Assembly: GCF_964656455.1 (NCBI RefSeq)
Contig: NC_135715.1
Coordinates: 146,437,935 to 146,501,934 of the forward strand
Source: Halichoerus grypus
Lineage: Eukaryota; Chordata; Mammalia; Carnivora; Phocidae
Length of the DNA stretch: 64,000 nucleotides
Direction of reading: 5' to 3'
The stretch's first letter is position 1. Each line of letters opens with the position of its first letter. Shown here piece by piece: positions 47,501 through 59,800 of the stretch. Position numbers and translations under genes: made by a program. The notes under the pieces were generated by a model, which worked only from the letters and a program-made list of their open reading frames with translations, did not search any database and had not been told where the DNA came from.

Positions 47501-50195
47501 ATGCATGTATATGGTTAACTTACATTATTGCAAATGTAAGATATCTTACAGATCTTAAGATATCTATCTTAAAAAATTGGATTTTAATACTTATGGAGAT
47601 TGGGCATTGGAGCACAATGTGTTATGTGTCTTAATTTAGTGTGTTTTGAAGGGGAAATAGTTGCAATATGATTTTTTCCTAATTCAGACAGTTGACAAAG
47701 TTCTTTAGGACACATTTTAAGGTGTTCTTAAAAGGTAGCACAGTATTTAAAGCCATCAGCTCAAAAGAAATAAAAATTGTGAATTCATAAAGGCACAAAG
47801 GAAAATGATGAGTCATGGAGTGGTCCTATATCAAGATTGTCCTGTTTCCTTTTTTGTCTTTTTTTATTGTTTTGCTTTGTTTTATGGAAACTCCAATATT
47901 ATCTTAAAAAAGATGATAAATCAGAGTTAAATATCCCAAAATACAGGGTTGAAAGGAAGTCCTGTCCATGAAAAAGGAATATCTGGTGGTTTATAAAATC
48001 TGAACTAAGTATTCCAGCATTTTTCTATAAAGTTGAAAGCAAAAACTTAAAAAGAAAATAAACCTCTCTTAACGTTAGGATCACATAGATAGGCTGTCAG
48101 GAGATCTTACAAATTGAAATTTATTGTTTTGTTAAATTATCACAACTCAGATTCTTGTCATTCTAGCTTGTACACTCACAGGCTGGCATTGTAAGACCGG
48201 TCAGATGGATTCACATAACTAAAATTCATGAGATCGATTAATTAATAGACATGTTAATTTATTCATTTTCTATTATAAATATAACAAATCTATCAGAATA
48301 TTCTTCTCCTTATAGTCATTGCAATCACTTCCTATACCTAGATTAGATGAGAAGCCAATCCCTATTCCTAAAGTTTTATGTGGGCATGGCATAAAAATAA
48401 AACAAGCTAAGTAGATCAATGTATGTTTCACAGTATACACATAAATGTACTCCTCCTTGGTTTAGAATATTGGACCAGCATACTTTGAAGACTATTGGCC
48501 AAGATCTCATTTCCCCTGGTCAGGGCTTGGGTGGATACTGTTAAAGTTTCTGTGGGTAAGAATATTTTTGAAGTTATCTTTTATATCTGATTGGAACACT
48601 GTTTCTACAGTTATGCAAGTATATTCAATCAGGCTATCATCAAATCCAGTAAGCTGTGCCTTTATGGTGGCTTTCCTGGTCTCCTTACTCATAACTTTTG
48701 GAAAGTTCTCATTGCAACATTCAAGTACTGACAATATTCATATTTCCTATTTGAAAAATATACATAAAGTTTCCTGAAGTTAGAAGTCTAATTTTCCTCA
48801 ATCTAAGTATGTGAACGCAAAGGTAATAGGCATATTGGAACATTTAATGCAGAATTTCTCCATCAAATATAAATTTTCTGGCTGAAAAATTCTTGATAAC
48901 TATTTATAAAATTGAATGTTAATTAAGTCTGTACTCAATTCCATTATTTTGGAGGTAGAGAAACTGGAATTTAATAAGACAGTTTTATCTATTTGCAGTC
49001 CATCACTACTACTTATCTTTTGGTTAGTGTCCTCTACTATATGTTCATAAGTAATGTGTATCATCACAGGATCCTTTGTTAAAATAATATTGGATGTAAA
49101 CTAACATAATCCACACACTATAAATATAGTATACATATATTCAAAGGATTCTGATATTTACCTCAGCAAATAATTCAAGGCAATTTAATTTATACCCCTG
49201 AAGAATATTTCTGCTATTCTCTAGCAGTTATTTTCTGCTTCAAGATCTTTTTTTAAATCCCCAATCCCCCACAACAGGAGTCTCTTCTTTCTCACCCACT
49301 TTTTTCACTGTCATTCATCACCATAAAATTAGAATCACCAACAAGCAAAGATTCTATTCCCTGAAATCCCCTTCTCCAATCTGTTCATTCCTGTGATATA
49401 AAGTTAACCAAGAGGCAGTTGGTTCTCAAGAGTTCCTGAAAATTATAAATATTTAAAACTACTCTGTCAAATTGCTTTGCGTAATTAGAATAATCCCCCC
49501 TACTTTTTTTTTTTTTTTTTTTGGTTGTTCTCCCAGAATTGAAAATCCTAATTCTACCAGGTAAATATTTACTTCTGGGGAAAAAGGATGTGTGTTTCTA
49601 AATCCAAATAGTTCTATAAAAATATCACAAAATAAATTTTGTTTGCAAAGAAAACTTTTGACTTAGAAGACATATCTCAAAGTAGACATGACTGTACGGT
49701 AAAGCTCTCGATTTTGGATATTGCTTTCCAAAATTGTACAAAGATTATTAAAAAAAATAGAATAATTTTTGGTATACTAAAATTTACATCTATGATACTA
49801 AATGATTTTATACTCTTTTGCCACAAGATTTATAAAAATAATAGTTCTAATTTGATGTTAAAAGTGAAACTGCTAATTTAACATTTTAGACAATAAACCC
49901 AGACTAATGCTGCTAAGTTTTAAAACATATAAAGTAGGTACTGAAATCCATTCACTCATCATTTGTTATGAAAAGCAGAGTAATGTTTTGGTGTCAAAAT
50001 ACAGAGAAAACTGACACTGCGGTTTATAGAAAAAAATTAACAAGACAAAAGAAAGCTATATAAAATGGACAGTCAGTAGGTTTTTATTCAGCATTAATTT
50101 TATATCTCATTGTGAATTAAATTCTATGATTTTAAAAAGATAAAACATGTACTTAAAAAAGTTTTTAATCTAGTATTAAGTCAAGCTTGCCAATT
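44569..50195. other. 5.6 kb without a recognised gene or repeat
   Basis: AT-rich. A few GATA-like units lie at 47335-47360 and a T-run at 49505-49522. The minus frame at 48507-48734 (75 codons, no ATG start) has an evenly mixed composition but no domain that I recognise, and no flanking tail or TSD to mark a processed pseudogene. Diverged ancient repeats may be hidden here. Confidence 0.5.
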
Positions 50196-50720
50196 TTTTA
50201 AGTTGAGGAATAACTGATATTTTATTATTATAATATATTAAAATTGTACTGTATTAGTAGTAGGTGTACAGCATAGTGATTTGATTTTATACATTATGAA
50301 ATGGTCATGACAATAAATCTAATTACCATCTGTCACCAAAGTTGTTAAAATATTATTGACAATATTCCCTATGCTGTATCTTACATTCCTTTGTCTTTTT
50401 TATTTTATAACTGGAAGATTGCACTTCTTAATACCCTTCACTTATTTTGTCCATCCTCCCACCCCTCTCTCCTCTGGTAACCATTAGTTTGTTCTCTATA
50501 TCTATGAGTCTGTTTCTGTTTTGTTTTGTTTGTTCATTTGTTTTGTTTGTGAAATATATTTCACATATAAGTGAAAGCATATGGTATTTGTCTCTGATTT
50601 ATTTCGCTTGGCATAATACCACCTAGGTCCATCCATGTGATGGCAAATGGCCAGATTTCATTCTTTTTTTATGGCTGAGTAATATTCCATTTCTTTATCC
50701 ATTCATCTATCTATGGACAT

Positions 50721-50884
50721 ATATATTTTTAAAAGGTTTTATTTCATTTATTTGCGAGAGAGACAGCACAAGAGGGGGTAGGGTCAGAGGGAGAGGATCC
50801 CGATGTGGGACTCAATCCCCAGACTCTGGGATCATGACCTGAGCCGAAGGCAGTTGCTTAACAAACTGAGCCACCCAGATGCCC
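50721..50884 (-). mobile_element. CanSINE inserted in L1
   Basis: Antisense SINE with tail 'atatttttaaaaggttttat' and head ending 'gagccacccagatgccc'. The 13-bp perfect TSD tatctatggacat lies at 50708-50720 and 50885-50897. Internally shortened between 'ggtcagagggagag' and 'gatcccgatgtggg'. Confidence 0.92.
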
Positions 50885-52013
50885 TATCTATGGACATTTA
50901 GATTGCTTCCACATCTTTGCCATTGCAAATAATGCTGCAGTGAATATAGGGGTATATATTCTTTTTGAATTAGTGTTTTTGTTTTCTTCAGATAAATATA
51001 TTTAAGTGGAATGAATCAGTGGATTGTATGATAGTTCAATTTTTAATTTTTTGAGGAATCTCCATACTGTTTTCCATATTGGCTGCAGCAATTTACATTC
51101 CCACAACAGTACATGAGGGTTCCTTTTTCTCCACATCCTCAACAACACTTGTCATTTCTTGTCTTTTGGATAATAGCCATTCTGACAGTTGTGAGCTGAT
51201 ATCTCATTGTGTGTCTTGACTTTCATTTCCATGATGCTGAACATCTTTTCAGTCTTGTGACCATCTGTATATCTTCTTTGAAATAGTGTCTATTCAGGTC
51301 CTCTGCCCATTTTTTAAATTGGATTTTGGGTATTGAGTTGTATGAATTCTTTATATATTTTGGATGTTAACCCTTTATCAGATATATCATTTACAAATAT
51401 TTTCTCCCATTCAGTAGTTGGCCTTTCCATTTTGTTAATGGTTTCCTTCACAGTGCAAAAGCTTTTTAATTTGATGCAGTCCCATTTTTAATTTTGCCTT
51501 TTTTGTCCTTGCCTAAAGAGACAGATCCAAACAAATATTGCTAAGACTGATGTCAAAGAGCTTACTGCCTATCTTTTCTTCCAGGAATTTTATGGTTTCA
51601 GATCTTATTTAGGTCTTTGATCTATTTTGAGTTTATTTTTTATATGGTATAAGAAAGTGATCCAATTTTACTCTTTTCATGTAGCTGTCCAATTTTCCCA
51701 ACACCATTTATTGACAAGACTGTCTTTTATCCATTGCATATTCTAACCTCCATTGTTATAAATTAATTGAGTACGTAAGTATAGGTTTATTTCTTTGCTC
51801 TCTATTCTGTTCCACTGACCTATTTCTGTTATTGGGTGAATACCATACTATTTTGATTATTGTAGCTTTATAGTATAGTTTGATATCTGGGAGCATGATA
51901 CCTCCAGCTTTGTCCTTCTTTTTCTAGATCTCTCTGACTGTTCAGGGTCTTTTGTGGATCTATACAAATTTTAGGATTTTTTTGTTCTAGTTCTGTGAAA
52001 AATACTATTTGTA

Positions 52014-52198
52014 TTTTTCTTTTCTAATTGAAGTATAGTTGACATACGTTATATTAGTTTCAGGTGTATGACATAGTGATTCAACTATTCTATATTAAGC
52101 TATGCTCACCATAAGTGTAGTTACCATCTGCTACCATACAATCTTACTGCAATATTATTGAGTATATTTCCCCAGGCTGTATTTTTCATGCTGGTGAT
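52014..52198 (-). mobile_element. Short L1 3' end inserted in L1
   Basis: 'gaagtatagttgacatacgt' through 'gcaatattattgagtatatt' is L1 3'UTR text, lying between two adjacent pieces of ORF2 of the surrounding L1. The flanks 'ctatttgtat' (about 52004) and 'ccattggtat' (about 52199) look like a diverged TSD of the ORF2 word. Confidence 0.7.
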
Positions 52199-52270
52199 GC
52201 CATTGGTATACTGATAAAGACTGCATTGAATCTGAGGATTGCTTTGGATAGTATGGATATTTTTTAAAGA

Positions 52271-52454
52271 TTTTTTTTTTTTTTTTTGAGAGAGAGAGAA
52301 TGAGAGATAGAGAGCACGAGAGGGAAGAGGGTCAGAGGGAGAAGCAGACTCCCTGCTGAGCAGGGAGCCCGATGCGGGACTCGATCCCGGGACTCCAGGA
52401 TCATGACCCGAGCCAAAGGCAGTCGCCCAACCAACTGAGCCACCCAGGCGCCCC
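52271..52454 (-). mobile_element. CanSINE (younger of a tandem pair)
   Basis: Antisense SINE with head ending 'gccacccaggcgcccc' at 52454. The target word tggatattttttaaaga occurs before it (52254-52270) and, with one more T, after it (52455-52472). The left part of that word is the tail of the older SINE, so this one landed in the older SINE's tail. Confidence 0.9.
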
Positions 52455-52457
52455 TGG

Positions 52458-52653
52458 ATATTTTTTTAAAGATTTTATTTATTTATTAGAGAGAGAGAGC
52501 AAGCAAGCAGAAGCAGGGGGAGTGGCAGAGGGAGAGGGAGAAGCAGACTCCCTGCAGAGCAGAGAGCCTGATGCAGGGCTTTATCCCAGGACCCTGGGAT
52601 CATGACCTAAGCCGAAGGCAGATGCTTAATAGATTGAGCCGCCCAGGTGCCCC
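52458..52653 (-). mobile_element. CanSINE (older of a tandem pair)
   Basis: Antisense SINE with head 'ttgagccgcccaggtgcccc' ending at 52653. Its own TSD, tggatagtatgga, is at 52245-52257 and 52654-52666, now separated by the second SINE. The head has more changes than that of its neighbour, consistent with the nesting order. Confidence 0.9.
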
Positions 52654-52679
52654 TGGATAGTATGGACATATTTAGGATA

Positions 52680-54080
52680 TACTGGAAGTTCAAAATAGCA
52701 AAAATATAAAAACTGTGTGCCATCTAGTTCTATTTGCTAGAATTTTTTAATCAACACATTGATAGAAATCCTTTTTATTAAGCAATTTTTAAAATGCTAA
52801 GTATTTATCATCAAGTATCCTTTTGTAAGTTCTTAAATGATTATTTCATTCTTTATCCCCTTAACATAGCATAATTTTATATCTTTTATATTTTGTACAT
52901 ATGGATGGGCAGAGGAATAGCACTCCAACTTATCATCCATAAGAGATCATGTATTCTTTATGTAATAGTTTTTCCCCAGATTAGACCTCCAAATGTACTT
53001 CATCTAGTCTTCCAGTAACTCCCATGGACTCCACTATAGGGTCAACATCAAGTCTCTGCATATCGGTTTGAAATGGTGAATACAGATGATCCTTATCAAT
53101 AGGACCAATGCAAAGTGTCGTATTTTCATAGCTGTTATGCAGATAGAATAAGAAATTTAGAATATCAATAACTTAGATTTCTATTATCTTGAGAGTTCTA
53201 AGAAGCAAGAGTCATAAGTTTATTTAAAGTTTAAGGTTATATACACATCAATGGAAAAGAAAAACATGAAAGAGATTTGGAAAGGAGCATGGAAGATGAC
53301 TGGTTCATTCTTTTATGTTGATTTTGAGAAATTCTGGGGACTCCAAATGTGGAGGTCTAACTACTAACCCACTGGATATACAGATCTGGTTTTATCAATT
53401 TGGAGGTGAGAAGTTCATAAGTGGCAAACAAACAAGTTGGATTAAGTTAAATAAAATATCTATTTAGAATGAAAATAACACAAGACCAACAAGATGGGGT
53501 AAAAACCAACATATTTAAATGATTGGAAGAGGATAAGTATGACAAGTGAGAGGCAATAAGAGAGAAAAGTAAAAGAGAAGAAAGTTCAAGAAAAAAATGA
53601 CTAATAATAACAAATACCAAAGAGAGGTAATATGAGAAGCAAAATGAAAATTTACTTTTAATTCATTCTTTGTTGTGGTTGACTGTTCAGAGTAGTTTTG
53701 GTCAAACTGTGAGGGTAGAAACTGAACAGCAATGAGATGAGGGATAAATGGGAAAGAGATGACTAACTGGATTAGTAGGCATAGACCTTCCTTACTTTCA
53801 AGGAGCCCAGCTGTTAAGAATGGCAGAAATGATAGCCAATGGCTAGTAAATAACTTGAGGTTAAGAACTTTAAAAAAGTAATCAAGAAAATATTAATATG
53901 CATAAAATTTATAAAGGAAAATTTGAAGATTAAAAAAATAGCATAATTGAGTGATGGAGTCAAAGTCACTGTGAAGATAGTAACAGTAGGGACAACTTAT
54001 CAGTGTCCTAGGAAAAAAGGAAACAATGGTATTTTAGGGAATGGAGGATTGGATTAAGACATTTCTTCCTTTATATTTTC
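52680..54080. other. Unrecognised AT-rich DNA
   Basis: A-rich in its second half, with no gene or repeat family recognised. Confidence 0.5.
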
Positions 54081-54434
54081 TAATACTCAGTGCCTCAGAA
54101 TGCAACCTTATTTGGAGATAGGGTCTTTGCAGAGGAAATCAAGTTAAAGTGAGATCATTAGAATAGTTATAATCCAGTGTGCCTGGTGTCTTTATAAAAA
54201 GGGTAAATCTGGACACAGAAACATACACATAGGGGGAAGATGTTGTGAGAGACACAGGAAGAAGATGGCTATCTGCAAGCCAAGGAGAGAGTCCTACAAC
54301 AAAACCTGTCCTTAGTTCTCAAAAGGAACCAATACTTTGATTTTGGACTTCTAGCTTCCAGAACTGTGAGACAATAATGTTCTGCCATTTAAGCCACCTG
54401 TACTTTGTTGTAGCAGTCCCAGCAAACAATTACT
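54081..54434 (+). mobile_element. MLT1-type MaLR solo LTR
   Basis: 'cttatttggagatagggtct', 'gtcctt'-like 'gtgtctttataaaaaggg', 'gacttctagcttccagaact', 'gtgagacaataatg' and the end 'cagcaaacaattac' follow the MLT1 LTR consensus in order. It is about 350 bp, diverged, with its extreme 5' end missing. No internal sequence. Confidence 0.85.
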
Positions 54435-56650
54435 GAGGGTTACATAAAGAAAAATAAATTAAAAGATTCTGTTTAAATAATTTATGAAGATGGCCAATGC
54501 ATTTTCTATCTCCCTACTCCCAAAAGGCTAAAATTTGTTCCTATGTATATGGATAATTGCTCCAAATTTTTCATTTTATTTATTTTATGAATATGTAATA
54601 TAATGAATGTGCTTTCACTTGAATTTATATGTCAGGAAAGCTTAATATGATGTACTCTGAACTAGATTGGAAAGATTCTGGGAAATAGTCCTGGGTCTAC
54701 CACTCAATGTCGAAACAATAATAACAAACTAAAAATAAATAGAACTATTTTTTCTAACGAATTTGTTGGATATAACTATACCTGACTCTCTACTTCATCT
54801 GACTGCCACCACAATAATGCAAAAATGATATATTTGTCAAACTCTGTAGATTACAAAGTTGTAATAAATATTGATTAATATTTTAAAGAATTTGGCAAGT
54901 ATAAAACTGAGAACAATAAAACCTGGTATATTAAAAATATAGACTACTAGTGACACCTGCAATCAGGTAAAGTGCTATCTAAAAGGGATAAGTTTTAAAT
55001 GGCAAATTTTAGTTTTATTTTCATTAATTCCATTTAAATGGCTATAAATGGAAAATAAAAGTCATTTAAATTCTGTACACTCTTAAAGCAGGGAGCATCT
55101 GTCAGCGTAATAAACCCTTTAGCCTCCTGCTGGGCAAGCCCAGCTAGTAGACATTTTAAAATTGACTGAGTTTGAGAAGAAGCGATTTTTCATACAAAAG
55201 CTGGCAGTTAAGGAGGAAAATGTTTTTATCCTAATTGGATTGGATTTGGCCACTGGGATCTTTTCTATTCACCACAATAAATTTAGATACCTTTTGTAAA
55301 TTTATACCACTCAGAATTTTCCTAGTTACCTGATAAGTTGTCCAACTCAGCTGCTGATGCTGAGTCGGCTCTTCACTTTCTAATAGTTTCCTGCACTCCT
55401 TCCCTTGTGGATTCCTGAAGAATATAAGGAGGGATCTGGGTTTATTTAGCAGCTGATTGTCTCCTGCTAATGGCTGACTAATGGGCACCCCTTGAAGATA
55501 CTATTTGCTTTGCTTCTCTATTAACTCATCCTGCTTATTTGAAGGTGTGGTTCGTTGCTTGAAGCTGTCAGAAAAATAACACATACTCTCAAAGAGTTAC
55601 AATTAACATCCATTATAATGTTATGCCAATTGCTTATTCTCAATTTTACATTTTTTAAAGCAACTGGAATAATGTGTTTCAAACATTGTGCTTCAGCAAA
55701 CAAACATTATTGTCTGATTAAATTAGTACTAGTACATAAACTGGTACTCATTTTTTAAGCTGGCAATGAAAATGATGATACTTGTATATATACTTGGTTT
55801 TATAGTTATTATTACTTGATTTCCCCTTAAAATGGAAACATATTTATGCACACACACAATCACATACACAAATGCATGATTATTTCTATTAGTTTAATTT
55901 TCTAATTAAAATAATTAGTGTAGAATACATTTGAGTGCATTTAATGTTGATTTCTCATTTGTTGCTGATTATATTTTAAATTTTCAATTTCTTATATATC
56001 CTCAAAAATAATGCTAGGTTATCTGAAGAATCCATACTCTATAAACTAGTATATTTCCATATGATTTTGAATGGTATTTTTCTATTAATTTGGATTGAAA
56101 ACCAGCACTTGAATCAGGCAAAAAAATGCTGTATATACCAAAAAGAGGATTAAAAAATTGGAAGTCAGATCTCTAGAATGGGGCTAAGTAAAAGGCAATT
56201 ACACTAGTTCTGTTATCCAGAAATGTTTTCCCCATCTTCACACAGCCCCCTGAAACTGTATATACAGAATTCTAGAGAAGGAGGGAGAGGAAACTTTCAG
56301 AATTCTCCAAAGAGTAGGTTACTGCCAAAACAAAACAATAAAGACAAAAACAATAAAAAAATTGGAGAGATTGACACAAAGGAAATAGCAGTATATCGTT
56401 CTTGAGTTAGATATCAGCCTTCTTAGGAAGCAAAATTACTGACATGCCTATCTGATGAAGGAAATGGAGAGAAGGGAGAGAAGGCAGGGTGAGAGAAAGG
56501 CCTCCATGCATCTGAGTCCATCCCCAGCATCTGCTTTGGCAAGACTATGCATTTCCTGTGAATCAAGGAGGCAGAGTGGCTAGTAGCAAGGGATCAGCAA
56601 CCTTGCTGATACTGCAGATGGCTATATAATTTATTGTCCTACATGGGACA
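54435..56650. other. Unrecognised DNA, partly of higher complexity
   Basis: No gene recognised. The stretch 55085-55560 is less AT-rich and of more even composition than its surroundings. The frame at 55231-55488 (minus, 85 codons) has no domain that I recognise. Short CA-rich run at 55850-55870. Confidence 0.45.
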
Positions 56651-56651
56651 G

Positions 56652-57074
56652 TGTTGAGAGCAAAATGTGTCACGACTAATAATTATTCAGACAAAAGGCA
56701 TAAGCTGGGAGAGAACTAAGCAAACTACTATATGTGGTTCCCTGACTGCCAGCTCACCTGACCAGTGCTCGTAATTGCACATTTTATATCTTCTGCTTTC
56801 TCTTGGCCAAAGTTTTAGTCAGGCCTCTGTCCTCCCTATAGGCTCCTGAACTCTGCTTACCCTGATGCTATTTCTGTCATACCTGTTTGTCATTTTCCCT
56901 TATTTGCTCAACTTCCCCTTACTTATTGCTTACTGTTTCCTCTTAAAAGAAATACCTTTTCTCTTTGATTTTGAGATACTTCCTATATCCAAAGGATTCT
57001 CCCTGTTACAATAGTCTTTCCAGTTAAACTCTTTTTATCTAAATCTGGATTTGTTTTCATTTGACATACCCAAC
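56652..57074 (+). mobile_element. Possible solo LTR
   Basis: The block starts 'tgttgagagcaaaatgtgtc' and ends 'gacatacccaaca', with a pyrimidine-rich middle and 'ccagttaaactctttttatc' near the end, resembling the layout of mammalian ERV LTRs (TG...CA, poly(A)-signal region near the 3' end). I see no flanking duplication and cannot name the family. Confidence 0.35.
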
Positions 57075-57589
57075 AATTGCCTCCAGAAAAGCTGCTTCCC
57101 TTTATAATGGAATGCAGCCGCTTTAGGGCACCCAGAAGAACACACTTCCTTGCTCTCCTAAGGAACACCAGCAGAGAGATGGTAGCATAAATGGTTGGGG
57201 GTTCACATGTAAAACCAAGCTAACGAAGTTGCCCCTTTAACAAAGTTGGTCCAGGCCTTACCTCCAGACTTGCTGGAAGGAGAGGAGGAGGAATAAAAGA
57301 CCAGTCCACACTTCCCAACTCTACAACACTGGCCTCTATTTGGGGAGATGGTGAGGGAAATGAGGGTAAAATAAGAGGAAATAAGGGCTACAATAAATAA
57401 GAAAATGAACTTTTAAATTGAACTAAATTGAATTGGACCTCATAAATATTTAAAATGACAACAGAGCTATGGATCTGCCCAAGATACTCCTAAGAGATTT
57501 GAAATGGAAATTCAACATAGTGTGATTGAATGTAGTATTTAGAAATTATTAAAATTATTTTTTGTTTATACTCCCCTAAGTTAAGACCT
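57075..57589. other. Unrecognised DNA
   Basis: No gene or repeat family recognised. Confidence 0.45.
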
Positions 57590-57860
57590 TTGGTAGTTAT
57601 ATTTACTTGCTATATTAATTAGAATTCTTCCAGCACAAAGTAGAAGAATACCTGACTCACAGTGGCTTAGATAAGAATGACATTTAGTTACCTGATATAA
57701 GAAGTCTGCAGGAAGATAGTTGCAAGGTTGGATCAGATGCTCAATGTTATTACCAAGGACAGAGTTCTTTCCTTTTTTTTGCTTTGCCATCCATAGCCTG
57801 GTGTCCATATCTTTACTCATGGTCTTAGTAGGGCTACAAAAACCTACAAATAATGCCCTT
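57590..57860 (+). repeat. Old interspersed repeat, unnamed
   Basis: 'agaatacctgactcacagtg', 'gcttagataagaatgacatt' and 'gctttgccatccatagcctg' recall a common ancient mammalian repeat whose name I cannot give. Confidence 0.35.
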
Positions 57861-58379
57861 ACATAACAACATACAAAGAAATAAAAGAGAAAGGACAGCC
57901 TAATTGGTGGGAGTGTACTTTTTAGGTATTTTTATATTTTTATCTGGGAGAAAACTTTTTACCAGAAGTCCCCCTACCTGATTCAGTTTTTGCTTCTCAT
58001 TGTCCCAAATCTCATGACTAATGAAGAAGCAATTTCTAGTTTCTGACTTTGGAGGCAGTCTTTGCCAGCTTAGAAAGGCAAGAGGTAGTACTGTTCAGTA
58101 CTAATAAACTAATAACTAATAAGCTAATAGTGTTTGTCTTACAAACTTTTCAATTTTGCCAAAATCAATCTAATCTATTCAAGAATAAAGTGAGACACAG
58201 TGGCATCAATTTTTAGGAAATTTCACGTGAAACAAATTGGGTATATCTACACTTATTGATTTAAATAAAGATATTATTTTTTCTGAATAAAGTATCCTTA
58301 ATGATGACCGGTTATACTTTTTTTTATAATCTTGGTCTACTTGCAGGAGACATTACTACTGCCCATCTACCTAAAATTT
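57861..58379. other. Unrecognised AT-rich DNA
   Basis: No feature recognised. Confidence 0.45.
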
Positions 58380-59105
58380 CTTCAATGATAGTAATTACAT
58401 CATTCAGTCACTCAAGCTAAAAATCATCATGGACTCTTCTTATATTGCCTTTACAGGCAATCAGATGTTTCTGCAAAATTTATTCCAACTAGTTCTATAA
58501 TATCTGTGCCTTCTCCACATAGCACTTTTTTTTTATCTTGATTTGGGATCTTATGTTCTTTTACCAGAATTATTGCAAAAAGTGTTCACAATATGCTTTA
58601 GTCTTAGGTCAGACATCTTCCATTCTACTTTTCTTGCAATCCCAATTTTGGTTTATCTCAAATCAAATATAAGCCATTCACTCTTAACCCCCAAATTTTG
58701 AAGTCTCTTAATTGACCATCATATAAAAACCCAAGCTCCTTGTCATGGCAACCCCTTAATGCCAACGCCAGCAATTTCAGTTCTTGACTCACTTTATGCT
58801 ACTTACTATCTTATAAGTTTGCTGTGCCTTTAATCATTTGCCTAATATTGTTTTTTCACTTGAAATGAATGCATTTCACTATTCTCTCCACTCATTTGAT
58901 TTCTTCTACAAGTTTGTCTAAGCTTTAGACTGGATTAACTGACACTTACATATTTCTATCATTACATTTACTGCATTTTATTGTAAATATGTTAATGAAC
59001 TTTTAGTTCCTATACAGATGATAGCCTATTAGAGTGGTCATCCTTCTTTTATTCAATAAAGGGTCAACACAGAGCTTAATACTTTCCCATGAATGAATGA
59101 ATAAT
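58380..59105 (+). mobile_element. L2 (sense) with 3' end
   Basis: 'cactcaagctaaaaatcatc', 'ggactcttcttatattgcc' and 'ccaagctccttgtcatggca' follow the L2 (CR1-type LINE) 3' region. The element ends with the family's 'attcaataaagg...tgaatgaatga' type terminus near 59085-59105. Strongly diverged, no coding frame. Confidence 0.65.
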
Positions 59106-59800
59106 GAAAATTTTCTAGACCTATCTTCACATTCACAGCTAGTTGTAATGTAGATAATTCATTTAATCAAACTAATTTGCAATCAATAGCTACAAATGGT
59201 TTAATAATTAATCATATATTTTTCTTTGCTTCCTTCTCCCCTTTTTAATAATATAAGAAAGCTTCTGTGATATCACACTCTAATACCATTGTCTGTTTTT
59301 TCAAAGTCACCTTCTTTGAATCAGTTTCCTCTACTCTGACCTTTAATATTGAATTGTTCTGGAGCTTGCACTCCCTTGGACTTTCTTATCCATCAAACAC
59401 TGGCCCTACATAACCACAACCCATCCAATGCCCATACATCGTTATGAGCCATACGTGTGTATGTGTAAGTCATTCACCAATATTTAAGCCTTGTCCATAA
59501 TCCTACTTTAAGCTCCAAATTTTTTTCCTATTGATATCTTCAGTTTGATTTCTATTAAACATTGAATTTAACACATGCAAAATATTGTTGGTTCTCACAC
59601 ACTAGAAAATGTTCTTCACTCAGTGGACCCCACCTAAGAAAAAAAGCACCAATCACATTGACTCAAATAAATTATTTTTAGCCTTGATTCTTCTATTTTC
59701 CTCATATTCCATATTCAATAAATCACTACATTATGTTAATTCTACCTTCACAGTCTATTTTAATCTATTCACTTTAATTTGTTTTATCTCAACTCTATCA
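59106..59800. other. Unrecognised AT-rich DNA
   Basis: No gene recognised. Possibly more L2-derived text, too diverged to call. Confidence 0.45.

Larger units (their letters stand above)
50199..52670 (-). mobile_element. Old L1 3' half (antisense) with four later insertions
   Basis: From the 3'UTR ('gtaggtgtacagcatagtga') through the ORF2 C-terminus ('ggctgagtaatattccattt', 'tctgcccattttttaaattg', 'gtccaattttcccaacacca') to the RT side ('gttctgtgaaaaatac', 'gcattgaatctgaggattgc'). Interrupted by SINEs at 50721-50884, about 52271-52454 and about 52458-52653 and by an L1 tail at about 52014-52198. No frames remain. Confidence 0.85.

Noticed and set aside
48507..48734. 75-codon minus frame of mixed composition, first looked at as a possible exon or processed pseudogene
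   Set aside because: No ATG start, no recognised domain, no splice sites that I can defend, no A-tail or TSD. Chance cannot be excluded.
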